From Pseudobutyrivibrio ruminis (GTDB taxonomy: Bacteria > Bacillota > Clostridia > Lachnospirales > Lachnospiraceae), in NCBI RefSeq assembly GCF_015057245.1, contig NZ_SVET01000017.1, positions 1 through 58,476 on the forward strand: a DNA stretch of 58,476 bases, read 5' to 3'. Positions 9,023 through 17,273 of the stretch are shown here, in pieces; position 1 is the stretch's first letter, and each line of letters starts with the position of its first letter. Position numbers and translations under genes: made by a program. The notes under the pieces were generated by a model that made no database searches, was not told where the DNA came from, and saw only the letters and a list, made by a program, of their open reading frames with translations.

Positions 9023-10019
9023 CAATCCTTCTACTCCTTTGCAATAAAAATATAAACACCGGTCCACCTATTACATTCATAAGTACTGCAGCACTTACTT
9101 CGTATGGATAACAAATAGTACGACCTAAAGTATCTGCCGACAAATAGATAAATGCTCCTAGAAGCATAGAAAACGGTATCAGCGCTTTATGTCCATTTCC
9201 CACTATCAATCTGCCAATATGTGGAACCAATAATCCTAAAAATCCTACTACCCCGCATATTGCAGTTACTGAACTTGCAAGCAACACCGCTACTATTGAA
9301 ACCACAAGTTGCATCACTTTAACATTCATCCCCAGTCCTCTTACTGTCTTTTCCTCAAGTGCCAGTAAATCGCACCAGTGAATACATAAAAATGAAAGCA
9401 GCAATCCTGGTAGAACGAAAACAGCAAGTATTCTTACATCATCCCAAGTTTTTAGTGTTATATTTCCATCTACAATCGCTGCAACTGTAGATACAGTTCC
9501 TCCACCAAATGAATTAACAGCATCCGATAAGCCTGTAAAAAGTGCCTGTACAGCAATTCCCACAAGTATTATCTTTAACGAAGAATATCCCTTACTCATT
9601 GAGATGCCATATACTATAAAAAATGCTAATAAGCCTCCCATAAAACTAAATATGGTCACATGATTATATAAAGCCGGAAGGGCCGCTGCTATAATTACTG
9701 TTACAAACTGAGCACCTGATGAAACGCCAATTATACCCGGGTCTGCCAATGAATTTTTCAATACTGCCTGCAGCAGAACTCCCGATACCGAAAGTGCTGC
9801 ACCTGCAATGATGGCAATAAGAATTCTTGGGAAACGCAGGTCATAAACTGTGGCCACGTCGCTGTCATATTCGAAAAACAAGCCTCGAACCATTTGAAAA
9901 AAACCAACTTTTATACTTCCCAAATTTACCGAGATAAAAATCACCATTACACAAAGGATCATCATTATGACAATTGCAATGGCACTGGTAATAACTCTAT
10001 TTCTTTTTTTCTTATCCAT
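9006..10019 (-). CDS. heme/iron ABC importer permease (FecCD family)
   Basis: A 337-residue permease of the FecCD/BtuC family with about nine to ten membrane segments. Diagnostic stretches include DLRFPRILIAIIAGAALSVSG, ADPGIIGVSSGAQ and GVVGFLGLLVPHIGRL, with the ATPase-contacting loop near that last motif. The ATG follows the lipoprotein stop by three bases, with GGAG and AAGG just upstream. A single permease gene implies a homodimer as in BtuC2D2 transporters. Confidence 0.93.
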   Translation of the reverse strand: MDKKKRNRVITSAIAIVIMMILCVMVIFISVNLGSIKVGFFQMVRGLFFEYDSDVATVYDLRFPRILIAIIAGAALSVSGVLLQAVLKNSLADPGIIGVSSGAQFVTVIIAAALPALYNHVTIFSFMGGLLAFFIVYGISMSKGYSSLKIILVGIAVQALFTGLSDAVNSFGGGTVSTVAAIVDGNITLKTWDDVRILAVFVLPGLLLSFLCIHWCDLLALEEKTVRGLGMNVKVMQLVVSIVAVLLASSVTAICGVVGFLGLLVPHIGRLIVGNGHKALIPFSMLLGAFIYLSADTLGRTICYPYEVSAAVLMNVIGGPVFIFLLQRSRRIDGKPI

Positions 10020-10022
10020 GCC

Positions 10023-10949
10023 TTATTCTCCGTATAATATTTCATCCAAATCTGAAAGAGCATCCTGATATTCAAAATTTGCACTCATTCCAAAATGAGA
10101 ATAATTCAAATCATATACCTTGCCATTTTGAACTGCACCAAAATGCTTCCAAATATCATTTGTCTCAAACTCCTCTGCAAACTGCTCCATTACTTCATCT
10201 GGAAGCGCATGGGCGGTTCGTAGAATAATATCTGGATTCTTCTGAAGCATGTCTTCAGTGTTTACCGCTATAAAATCATCTTCCTCACCAGCATAAATAT
10301 TTTTTCCTCCAGCAAGTTTTACCAAATCACCTACGTAGGAATTTTCTGTAGCTACCACATAGGAGCCTGGAAGTCCCATAAGTATCAGAACTGTAGGGCC
10401 TTCTTCCCCCTCATGGCTGGCATTATATTCATCCATATATGTATTGAATTCATCAACCAATTTCTGGGCTTCATCAGCTCTATCAAAAAGCTGTCCTAGC
10501 TCAGTAATTGACTGAAACATTCCTTCCACACTACTTAGATTTAAAAATGCATAATTGTATCCAGCAGCTTCATACTTTGGTTGCAAATCTCCATATAAAG
10601 ATACAGGAGACAGCACCCAATCCGGATTAATGCTATCAAGTATTTCCATATCAGGACTCATTGGTGAGCCCAGCAAGGTTGCATCTGCATAACGTTCTGG
10701 GATTTCCACAAGGCTTGAGGTTGGTACGCCTACAAGATCCAAATCCAGAGCCTCGCATATCTGCATTGTTGCTGCAGATGTAGCTGCTATCCTCACATTA
10801 TCTCCTGCTACCACGCTTGTAGCGCCAGATGTATTGCCTATCACTCCGTTACAGCCTTCAAGCAGTATTACTGCTGTAAGAACGACAGCTGTCAGGCCTA
10901 GTGAAATAGACTTTTTATAAATCCATTTCAAAAACTTCGAAATCTTCAT
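10023..10949 (-). CDS. heme-binding lipoprotein, IsdE/HtsA-like
   Basis: A 308-residue substrate-binding lipoprotein. The signal peptide ends in the lipobox LEGC (Cys at about residue 33). The mature part starts with RIAATSAATMQICEALDLDL followed by a GVPTSSL and GSPMSPDMEIL pattern that closely follows the heme receptor IsdE rather than siderophore receptors. A Met in GSPMSP and a His in SHFGMS near the C-terminus are candidate axial heme ligands by analogy with IsdE Met/His coordination. The start lies inside the upstream Shp-like gene (35-base overlap), so translation is probably coupled. Confidence 0.88.
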   Translation of the reverse strand: MKISKFLKWIYKKSISLGLTAVVLTAVILLEGCNGVIGNTSGATSVVAGDNVRIAATSAATMQICEALDLDLVGVPTSSLVEIPERYADATLLGSPMSPDMEILDSINPDWVLSPVSLYGDLQPKYEAAGYNYAFLNLSSVEGMFQSITELGQLFDRADEAQKLVDEFNTYMDEYNASHEGEEGPTVLILMGLPGSYVVATENSYVGDLVKLAGGKNIYAGEEDDFIAVNTEDMLQKNPDIILRTAHALPDEVMEQFAEEFETNDIWKHFGAVQNGKVYDLNYSHFGMSANFEYQDALSDLDEILYGE

Positions 10950-11766
10950 ATCTATCTAATCTCTTTATATTCTTTGCTCTAATTTCTTCATGGTTTTTCT
11001 GGATTCTTTTAACTAAGAGCATAACCGCTATCAACAAAAGTCCGGCCATAAAAACCGCTGTAAAAACAACACCAAATAAAGTAATCCAAACACTGTCATC
11101 AATGAGGCCTATTGGTGTTTGTGTGCCATCAGACTCTGATTCATCCGCAGCATCATTAGATGATGAATTTGAATATCCTATTGTAAGTCCAGTTCCATCT
11201 GTTGTTACTTCTGAGGTTTTATCATCCTCCGATGAATCCTCAGAACTTGTTGTTCCCTCATAAAGTGCTATGCTTGTGCTATTTCCAGAAACCAGATTGT
11301 CATAGCCAATGTAGAAGATTACGCTTCTTCCCATTGGCTCTACATAACACTCTGCTCTTACATATGATTCCTTTGCAGGGATTGGAATATAGAAATCCTT
11401 GGTTTCTGAAGTGCTTCCTGTAACTTCATAGCTTACTGATGACCATGTACTTCCGCCATCTTCAACAGTGCTGAAGGATACATCAGATATATTGTCCATC
11501 AGATTAAATCTCACATAGAGTGCATACCCGCCATCCGATAGCTCTTCTAACACACCTGTAGTTTCCACTACACTTTCAACCATAGACTGGCCCAATGCTT
11601 CCTGACTTTCTCCACCAGAATCCTCTATATTTCCATCAACAGGACTTCTATAATAACCACTTACATCTACCGTATATACGGATTCTTCCGCATTTACTAT
11701 TTGAAATGGACATATTGTCATTATTGCAATTAATGCTGCAATCACTAATCTAACTATTCTTTTCAT
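10915..11766 (-). CDS. Shp-like membrane-anchored heme-binding protein
   Basis: A 283-residue surface protein: signal peptide (residues 1-26), a beta-rich heme domain (about 30-158), an acidic Ser-rich linker, one membrane helix (about 228-252) and a charged cytosolic tail. The domain contains GGESQEALGQSMVESV (Met62) and CYVEPMGRSVIFYI (Met145), matching the position of the bis-methionine ligands Met66/Met153 known in Streptococcus pyogenes Shp. It would take heme from the NEAT proteins and hand it to the lipoprotein encoded next. Its ATG overlaps the stop of the preceding gene (ATGA). Confidence 0.85.
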   Translation of the reverse strand: MKRIVRLVIAALIAIMTICPFQIVNAEESVYTVDVSGYYRSPVDGNIEDSGGESQEALGQSMVESVVETTGVLEELSDGGYALYVRFNLMDNISDVSFSTVEDGGSTWSSVSYEVTGSTSETKDFYIPIPAKESYVRAECYVEPMGRSVIFYIGYDNLVSGNSTSIALYEGTTSSEDSSEDDKTSEVTTDGTGLTIGYSNSSSNDAADESESDGTQTPIGLIDDSVWITLFGVVFTAVFMAGLLLIAVMLLVKRIQKNHEEIRAKNIKRLDRYEDFEVFEMDL

Positions 11767-14549
11767 ATAACAATGTTCCTCTTTTTATGTCTAAGATAAA
11801 GATTATATCCAACTAGTCCGGCAACAGCTGACAAAATAAACACTACTAAAACAATCACAAATATTGATTTTGCTGTAAGCTTTGTATTACCTTCCTCATC
11901 TGTTGTAATAAGTGATGATAATGGCGAATCATCCCCTTCCACTTTTTCTGTACCAGCTGTTGAGCTTGAAGATGAGCTCGATGTTGAACCACTACTACTC
12001 TTAGATGAACTAGACTTTGTAGTTGTAGATGTAGAAGAAAGATCAGTATCCACAGTTAATCTACATCCCACTTCCATACCCATTGCATTTACATACATAG
12101 TGATAGGAAGTATTGATGGTATCGGATTGGTAGTATTACTAATGGTAAAACTGTCATAAACTACTCCATCAAAGGTCTCAGCCTTACTTACCTTTGTGGC
12201 TTCTTCATCCTTGTATTTTATGTACTCAGGGCCGCCATTTTCTTTACCGGCAACAGTATGCTGAACATAGAATGTAAGCGCTGCGTCATCACCACTAACA
12301 ACCAATTGTCCTGTAGGGTACATATATGTAGCCATCATGGAATCTTCATCGCTATTGCTTTTCTTTGCTCCCATTTTTACTGTATAAGTTCCATCCTCAA
12401 GCTTATCAGTAAGTTCTTCATCTTCAGTTTCTTCATCTGCATCCAGCTCCTCGATTTCATCTAAATCGACCAAATCCGAAGATGTATTTAAGCTTCCATC
12501 TTTAACTCTGTTTGCGGTATCAAATACCATGTAGAAACTTTCGGTAGATGCCATTACCGCATTTACGTATGCCTGCATCAATACTGTTTTATTTGATGAC
12601 CCCTCTAAATACGAATATGGAATGCTGAAGGTTACCGGATCCGCATTATAGTATCCTGACGTAGGGATAAAGGAACTATCCGCCGCAAAATACAATCCCA
12701 CTGCATTACTTGAATTAAGTGTTGCTGATACCGTCTTTGAACCATACTTTACCTTTACATTTGAAATAGGTGTTCCGTAGCTCTGGTAATTTGGAATTGG
12801 ATCAATAACATATACCGTAACCTTCGCAGTACTTCCGCTTATTACTACTGTGGCATAGTCATAGAACAAGGTGTCACACATTGAATTTGAGCTAAAGTCA
12901 CTGTATTTTTTCATGGTTACAGGAATCTTATAGGTTCCATCCTCATCATCCTCATCTTCATCATCTTCATCATCTGAACTTGTTGTCGAAGATGTTGATG
13001 ATGTGGTTGTAGTATCATCGTCATCATCCGAAGTACTTGATGACTTATCTTCTTGATGAATTGCATATAACGAGAATTTATTGCTGTATAAATAAATCTT
13101 GTTTGCATCCTTATCAAAATAGAATGTACCGTCAATTGCACCGCTAGTTGTTCTCTTACTGATAGATGCAAATTGAGTAATGTCATTTTCATCACCGTGA
13201 GCTCTGAATACACTTACAGTTTTTGTGCTGTCATAAGTCCAAGGAATTACAATTTCCAACACATGGTCAGAGCCTGTTGAAGTAATAGCATTACCATTTT
13301 CATCAGTGATATCAATAGAATAGTAGGTTGTATCACGGCCATAATCTTTTGCAGTCAACAAATCTTCAATGGCAGATTTTGCTTCTACTGTCTCAGTATC
13401 CGAAGTTGGAGTAGTCATGGTCATGGAAACATCGCCATACTCTGGATTATCATTTGCAAAGTCTGATAAGCCATTTACATTAGAACCAGGTAAAGCTTCC
13501 GCTACAAACTCACTTCCTCCTGTGCTCCACTCATCCACATCATCAATAACAATGTAAAGCTTTTGCCAGCTCTGCATTGCAGTGCCTACAAATACCTCTG
13601 CAAACAGTGCTCCTGTCTTACTATTTCTAATAGCTGAATTGCTTACAGTAAATGTAATTCTGTCGCTGTCATAGTAGCCTGCTTCTGGTATAAATACTCC
13701 TGAAGCATCGTAATATAGACTGCTAACCTTTTCCTCTATTGTTGCCACGCTTGCAAAGGAATCGCTGTTCGCAACAATCTCATAATCTGATAATGTGGAT
13801 CCAGTCACATTTACATCTTCGTCACTTCCACATGCTATAAATGTTTCTACCGGTTTTCCTAATGTAGAAAAGCCTGGTACCGGATCTATAGCATAGAGGC
13901 TTACTGTAGTAGTTCCATCATTGTTATCTGTCAAATATGCTTTGTCATAAATGAGAGGGTCACTCATACTAGCAGTACCAATATCTGTAAATTTCATAAT
14001 GTGAACTGTTTTTTCTACTCCAGTCAAATCTTCTTCATAGGTAACCACTTCATCCTCTTCAATTGCTGGAATATCACTTCCTGCAGGATAAAATGTGCTT
14101 GTAATAGTGAGGCTTCCCCAGTAATTTCCTTTGGTGACCTTAGCAACATCTTCCTTTGAAACGGAAACTGTCGCAGTAATGTTTGTGCTTTCAGTAAAAT
14201 CTCTAGTTTTAAAAGTGTTTGTATATTTTAAAGCGTCGCTACTAGTATCTCCATTCAAATAGAAATATCCTGTAGCTGCGGTGGACACTCTCAGCGTTCC
14301 ACCTTGCGTATTTTTCATAGTTATTACAACATCGTAGGATACTGAAATATTCTTATCCTCTGTTATCTCCCCAAGTGAAATAGTACTAGGGAAGGTCACA
14401 TAGTATTCTGGCTCAGCTGCTTCAACAGTCGCTGTTACCTCAACATCTCTGTTATCTTCATCAGCCATGGCTGCAAACGAAATTGCAGCTTGCTGCATGA
14501 ATAAAAGCATCGCAAAGCCCATCACTATAATTCTTTTTACAATTCTCAT
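11763..14549 (-). CDS. three-NEAT membrane-anchored heme protein (Shr-like)
   Basis: A 928-residue surface protein. In order: signal peptide (1-26), a beta-sandwich domain (about 35-150) like the C-terminal domains of the two secreted NEAT proteins, NEAT-like domain 1 (about 165-340), a mixed domain, an Asp/Ser/Thr linker (about 505-545), NEAT-like 2 (about 548-700), NEAT-like 3 (about 740-860), a Ser-rich stalk and a membrane helix with basic tail (about 900-928). Each NEAT-like unit has an S-M pair near its start (SMSDP, SMCDT, DSMM) and a later Met (GTAM, NAVM, NAMGM) instead of a clear YxxxY. This resembles the bis-Met coordination described for Shr. The homology is my reading by eye. Confidence 0.75.
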   Translation of the reverse strand: MRIVKRIIVMGFAMLLFMQQAAISFAAMADEDNRDVEVTATVEAAEPEYYVTFPSTISLGEITEDKNISVSYDVVITMKNTQGGTLRVSTAATGYFYLNGDTSSDALKYTNTFKTRDFTESTNITATVSVSKEDVAKVTKGNYWGSLTITSTFYPAGSDIPAIEEDEVVTYEEDLTGVEKTVHIMKFTDIGTASMSDPLIYDKAYLTDNNDGTTTVSLYAIDPVPGFSTLGKPVETFIACGSDEDVNVTGSTLSDYEIVANSDSFASVATIEEKVSSLYYDASGVFIPEAGYYDSDRITFTVSNSAIRNSKTGALFAEVFVGTAMQSWQKLYIVIDDVDEWSTGGSEFVAEALPGSNVNGLSDFANDNPEYGDVSMTMTTPTSDTETVEAKSAIEDLLTAKDYGRDTTYYSIDITDENGNAITSTGSDHVLEIVIPWTYDSTKTVSVFRAHGDENDITQFASISKRTTSGAIDGTFYFDKDANKIYLYSNKFSLYAIHQEDKSSSTSDDDDDTTTTSSTSSTTSSDDEDDEDEDDEDGTYKIPVTMKKYSDFSSNSMCDTLFYDYATVVISGSTAKVTVYVIDPIPNYQSYGTPISNVKVKYGSKTVSATLNSSNAVGLYFAADSSFIPTSGYYNADPVTFSIPYSYLEGSSNKTVLMQAYVNAVMASTESFYMVFDTANRVKDGSLNTSSDLVDLDEIEELDADEETEDEELTDKLEDGTYTVKMGAKKSNSDEDSMMATYMYPTGQLVVSGDDAALTFYVQHTVAGKENGGPEYIKYKDEEATKVSKAETFDGVVYDSFTISNTTNPIPSILPITMYVNAMGMEVGCRLTVDTDLSSTSTTTKSSSSKSSSGSTSSSSSSSTAGTEKVEGDDSPLSSLITTDEEGNTKLTAKSIFVIVLVVFILSAVAGLVGYNLYLRHKKRNIVI

Positions 14550-14563
14550 AAACGATTATCCTC

Positions 14564-14594
14564 AAAAAAATCCTGCCGCAGACAGCGACAGGAT
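14564..14594 (-). terminator. terminator inside the heme operon
   Basis: A 10-bp stem (14594-14585 with 14579-14570, one G-U pair) is followed by seven U residues, ending 15 bases before the ATG of the three-NEAT gene with its ribosome site in between. It should lower transcription downstream of the secreted NEAT genes, giving more secreted protein than receptor. Confidence 0.75.
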
Positions 14595-14613
14595 ATATTT
14601 TCAATTAGTTTAA

Positions 14614-15582
14614 CTACTCAGCTGCATAGTAGCTAATTTCAAATGTTGTTGTACCTGTATAGTTTCCAGACTTTGCTGATGCTACATCTGTAGCAAGTAC
14701 ATTAATATTTCCTGATAATGTTGTAGATTCTGTTGCTACCTGTGTACCAAAATCGTTTGTAAAGGCGATTGTATTTTCTGAATTGCTATCTGAAACAAGA
14801 CTTCCTTTTTCTGTTGCCTTAATCTCTACTGAATCTCCATCAAGGCTATCTGCAGTAACAGTAACATCATATGAAACCTTTGTATCTTCTTCCTTTGAGA
14901 GAGTACCTAGAGTTATTCCTGATGGAACTGTTACAGTGTATGTAGAAATATTTTTATCAACTGTACCAGTTACAGTAGCTGACTGCTCTGTTGTTTCTGT
15001 TGCATTTGAATCAGATGCTGATGAAGTCATTGTCATATCAGACAATCTTAAATAAAAATATTCCGTACTATTCATTACTGAATTTACATAGGCTTCTACT
15101 AAAATGCCATTTCCATCTGTTGTAGTTGCTTCGTCGATTGCAGCTGTTGGGAGATTAAATGTAATTACCTCCATTGGGTAGCTTTCACCGGTTGTTATTC
15201 CAAACAATGAAGATGTTTCATCGATTGCTCTTTCTGGAAGAGATGTTGTATCAATATCAGCTGTATATACGACATCATTATATGTAGCTTTTACATTTAA
15301 TAGAGTTCCGTCTGTTCCTAGGTTAGGGTACGCTGGGATTGGGTAAGCCACATAAATTGTAATGATTGTGGCATCATCTGTTAATGTCACATCTGCATCA
15401 TGGTCAAAGATTGGATCACACATACTTGTTGTAGTTGGATCTGTCTGCTTGTACATATGAACTGTTGCTTCATACGCGCCATTTGCATATGTGTCTGTTG
15501 CCGCAAATGCTGTAGCAGAAAAAGTTGTAAGTACAAGTGCCATTGATGTAAGTCCTGATACAATTTTGTTTCTAAGCTTCAT
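14614..15582 (-). CDS. secreted NEAT-like heme-binding protein A
   Basis: A 322-residue secreted protein: signal peptide cleaved near ATAFA-A (residue 27-28), one NEAT-like domain (about 30-182) and a C-terminal beta-sandwich (about 203-322). There is no LPXTG, membrane helix or lipobox, so it is probably released or loosely wall-bound, like bacterial hemophores. The NEAT-like unit has Met54 in TSMCDPIFD and Met170 in AYVNSVMNS, the pair expected for bis-Met heme ligation, and no YxxxY. The C-terminal domain is very similar to that of the neighbouring protein B, so the genes are probably tandem duplicates. Confidence 0.72.
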   Translation of the reverse strand: MKLRNKIVSGLTSMALVLTTFSATAFAATDTYANGAYEATVHMYKQTDPTTTSMCDPIFDHDADVTLTDDATIITIYVAYPIPAYPNLGTDGTLLNVKATYNDVVYTADIDTTSLPERAIDETSSLFGITTGESYPMEVITFNLPTAAIDEATTTDGNGILVEAYVNSVMNSTEYFYLRLSDMTMTSSASDSNATETTEQSATVTGTVDKNISTYTVTVPSGITLGTLSKEEDTKVSYDVTVTADSLDGDSVEIKATEKGSLVSDSNSENTIAFTNDFGTQVATESTTLSGNINVLATDVASAKSGNYTGTTTFEISYYAAE

Positions 15583-15618
15583 AACATTCCTCTCTTTCTT
15601 TATTTATAATGATTATGT

Positions 15619-16533
15619 TTACTCTGCAAAATAGCTTATTGTAAATGTTGTTGTACCTGTGTAGTTACCACCCTTTACTGAAGCTACATCGCTTGCAGAT
15701 ACATTAATATTTCCTGTAAGAGTTGTTGACTCTGTTGCAGTCTGTGTACCAAAATCATTTGTGAAAGCAATTGTGTCATCGCCATCAGATGTAAGTTTTC
15801 CTTTTGATACCGCAGCTACATCAATTGATTCATTCTCAAAATTCTCTGCTTCTACAGTTACATTAAAAGCCACTGATGTATCTTCTGTCTTTGAAAGTGT
15901 TCCAAGTGCAACGCTAGCTGGAACTGTTACTGTGTAAGTAGAAGCATTCTTTTCAACATCAGCTGTTACTGTAGATGTCTGTGTATTAGATTCTGCTGGA
16001 GCTGTTCTAACTGATGAAAGAAGTACCCAGTAGCTCTGTGTAGCATAAGCTCCATTTGCATATCCAGCCATTGCAGGAATATAAGATGATACCAACAAAC
16101 CGTCTGTAGTAATTGTTTCAATTGCTTCAGCTGGAAGTGTTAATGTCATTTTATTTGCAGCATGCATTTCACCATTAATTTCTTTTTGAACATCATTGTC
16201 AAAATCAATAGTCGCATCATATGCAGCCCCATCATATGTAACTGTAAAATTATCCACTGGATTCATGCCATAATCAGTTTTAGATTCCACATACCATGTA
16301 ATAATTGTTGCCTCATCTGTTAATGTAATTTCTGCTTCCTTTGTAAAGAAAGTGTCACATGAACTTGTGGATGCTGTATTGATTGTTCCTGAAGAGTCTC
16401 TGTACATTGTAGATGTTGCAACATACTCTCCATTTGCATAATTTGTTGATGCAGCTAAAGCTGTTCCTGACATTGCAGGTACGAGAAGGGCTACCGCTGT
16501 TACCCCTGAGATGACTTTATCTCTTAATCTCAT
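15619..16533 (-). CDS. secreted NEAT-like heme-binding protein B
   Basis: A 304-residue protein with the same layout as its neighbour: signal peptide (to about residue 27), one diverged NEAT-like domain and a C-terminal beta-sandwich ending in a TTTFTISYF strand. The first ligand motif reads SSCDTFF, so the Met seen in the paralogue is replaced by Ser, while a later Met is kept in YIPAMAGY; heme ligation may differ or be lost. I took the ATG at 16533 because AAGGAG is 8 bases away; an ATG at 16539 is only 2 bases from it. No anchor is visible. Confidence 0.7.
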   Translation of the reverse strand: MRLRDKVISGVTAVALLVPAMSGTALAASTNYANGEYVATSTMYRDSSGTINTASTSSCDTFFTKEAEITLTDEATIITWYVESKTDYGMNPVDNFTVTYDGAAYDATIDFDNDVQKEINGEMHAANKMTLTLPAEAIETITTDGLLVSSYIPAMAGYANGAYATQSYWVLLSSVRTAPAESNTQTSTVTADVEKNASTYTVTVPASVALGTLSKTEDTSVAFNVTVEAENFENESIDVAAVSKGKLTSDGDDTIAFTNDFGTQTATESTTLTGNINVSASDVASVKGGNYTGTTTFTISYFAE

Positions 16534-16566
16534 AAACATTTCTCCTTTTGTAAAAAATAAAACTAG

Positions 16567-17046
16567 TTACTCGACCACCAATTTGCAATTAACTTCTGCA
16601 CCATTCATAGGTGTATAGTTTTCATCCATTGCATAGGTAGCATATTTTACTGTGAGATCATACTCTCCCTCATCTAATGCTTTATCCAACTCAATGTTAT
16701 ATAAACTCTGACCTGGTTCTATAAGCTTTGATGTGTAGATTGTTTCATCTGTCTCAGGCAGATAGAATGATATTTCAAAGTAAACATTGTTATCCTCTGG
16801 ATTTGTTAGGTTTACTTCTGCCTCTGTTGAGCCAGCATCCAAATATATTGTGCTATACCCTGGAATTGCTATTCCTTCAGACGCCCCTGCTTCTGCAGTT
16901 TCCTTCTCCTGTCCCTCCTCAAATTCAAATTCTCTACTGGTAACCTCACCGGAGTAATTCAAGTGTCTGTACAACCCGTAAATTCCTCCAGCCACCACCA
17001 AAACTGTAGCAATAGAAATAATTGAATACTTTACCTTCTTTGTCAT
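16567..17046 (-). CDS. membrane-anchored small surface protein, first heme operon gene
   Basis: A 159-residue protein with an uncleaved N-terminal membrane helix (about 7-25) and an exported domain from about residue 55 that starts AIPGYSTIYLDAGS and includes NPEDNNVYFEISFYL, LIEPGQSLYNIEL and PMNGAEV. I recognise this as a beta-domain family often encoded beside proteins with the beta-sandwich found in the two NEAT proteins, but I know no assigned function. As first gene of the operon it may anchor or chaperone the secreted partners. AAGGAG lies 9 bases before the ATG. Confidence 0.6.
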   Translation of the reverse strand: MTKKVKYSIISIATVLVVAGGIYGLYRHLNYSGEVTSREFEFEEGQEKETAEAGASEGIAIPGYSTIYLDAGSTEAEVNLTNPEDNNVYFEISFYLPETDETIYTSKLIEPGQSLYNIELDKALDEGEYDLTVKYATYAMDENYTPMNGAEVNCKLVVE

Positions 17047-17090
17047 AGCATTTATCTCCTTCTAAACTATCTGGATATTTCTTAAGACGA

Positions 17091-17106
17091 ATTAGTGAAG
17101 ACTAAC
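17091..17106. promoter_or_regulatory. candidate DtxR-type operator 2
   Basis: ATTAG-TGAAGA-CTAAC, a 16-bp near-palindrome located 45-60 bases upstream of the first heme operon gene. It has the same N6 spacing and half-sites as the sites at 17228 and 18165. Confidence 0.6.
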
Positions 17107-17114
17107 CATATGGC

Positions 17115-17204
17115 AAAAAAAATATCTCACGAGTGGAATACTACATTACAGCCAAGTACTGGTACAACCTGTAACTTGTTGCAGTAGCGCAACCATTCGT
17201 GAGA
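17115..17204 (-). ncRNA. three-way-junction leader with U-tract
   Basis: Minus-strand RNA from 17204 to 17115. An outer 12-bp stem (17204-17193 with 17136-17125, one G-U pair) encloses two hairpins: GTTGC/GCAAC (17193-17189 with 17182-17178) and TTACAG/CTGTAA (17174-17169 with 17151-17146). Eight U residues follow (17122-17115). It lies between the regulator stop and the heme operon start. It could be an elaborate terminator for the regulator gene or a ligand-responsive attenuator of the heme operon. I do not recognise a known riboswitch class. Confidence 0.6.
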
Positions 17205-17227
17205 ATTATTCTTAACAACTCCTATAG

Positions 17228-17243
17228 GTTAGGCTATTCTAAC
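17228..17243. promoter_or_regulatory. candidate DtxR-type operator 1
   Basis: GTTAG-GCTATT-CTAAC. The extended 19-mer at 17225-17243 agrees at 16 of 19 positions with the DtxR/IdeR iron box as I remember it (TTAGGTTAGSCTAACCTAA). On the minus strand it contains TAGAAT, a possible -10 hexamer for the heme operon, so a bound repressor would block that promoter. Confidence 0.65.
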
Positions 17244-17273
17244 TGTTGCGAGTTTGCAACTAAAATCGCCTAC

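Noticed and set aside
12900..13060. Asp/Ser/Thr-rich repeats in the three-NEAT gene as a tandem repeat or frameshift hotspot
   Set aside because: Codons vary and the frame is intact; it is an ordinary linker.
14614..16533. LPXTG or sortase anchor in the secreted NEAT proteins
   Set aside because: Neither C-terminus has LPXTG, a hydrophobic helix or a basic tail, and no sortase gene is seen in the window.
17245..17260. GTTGC-N6-GCAAC inverted repeat as a third Crp/Fnr operator
   Set aside because: The arms match, but the centre lacks AATT and the spacing differs; it more likely forms a short hairpin in the leader.
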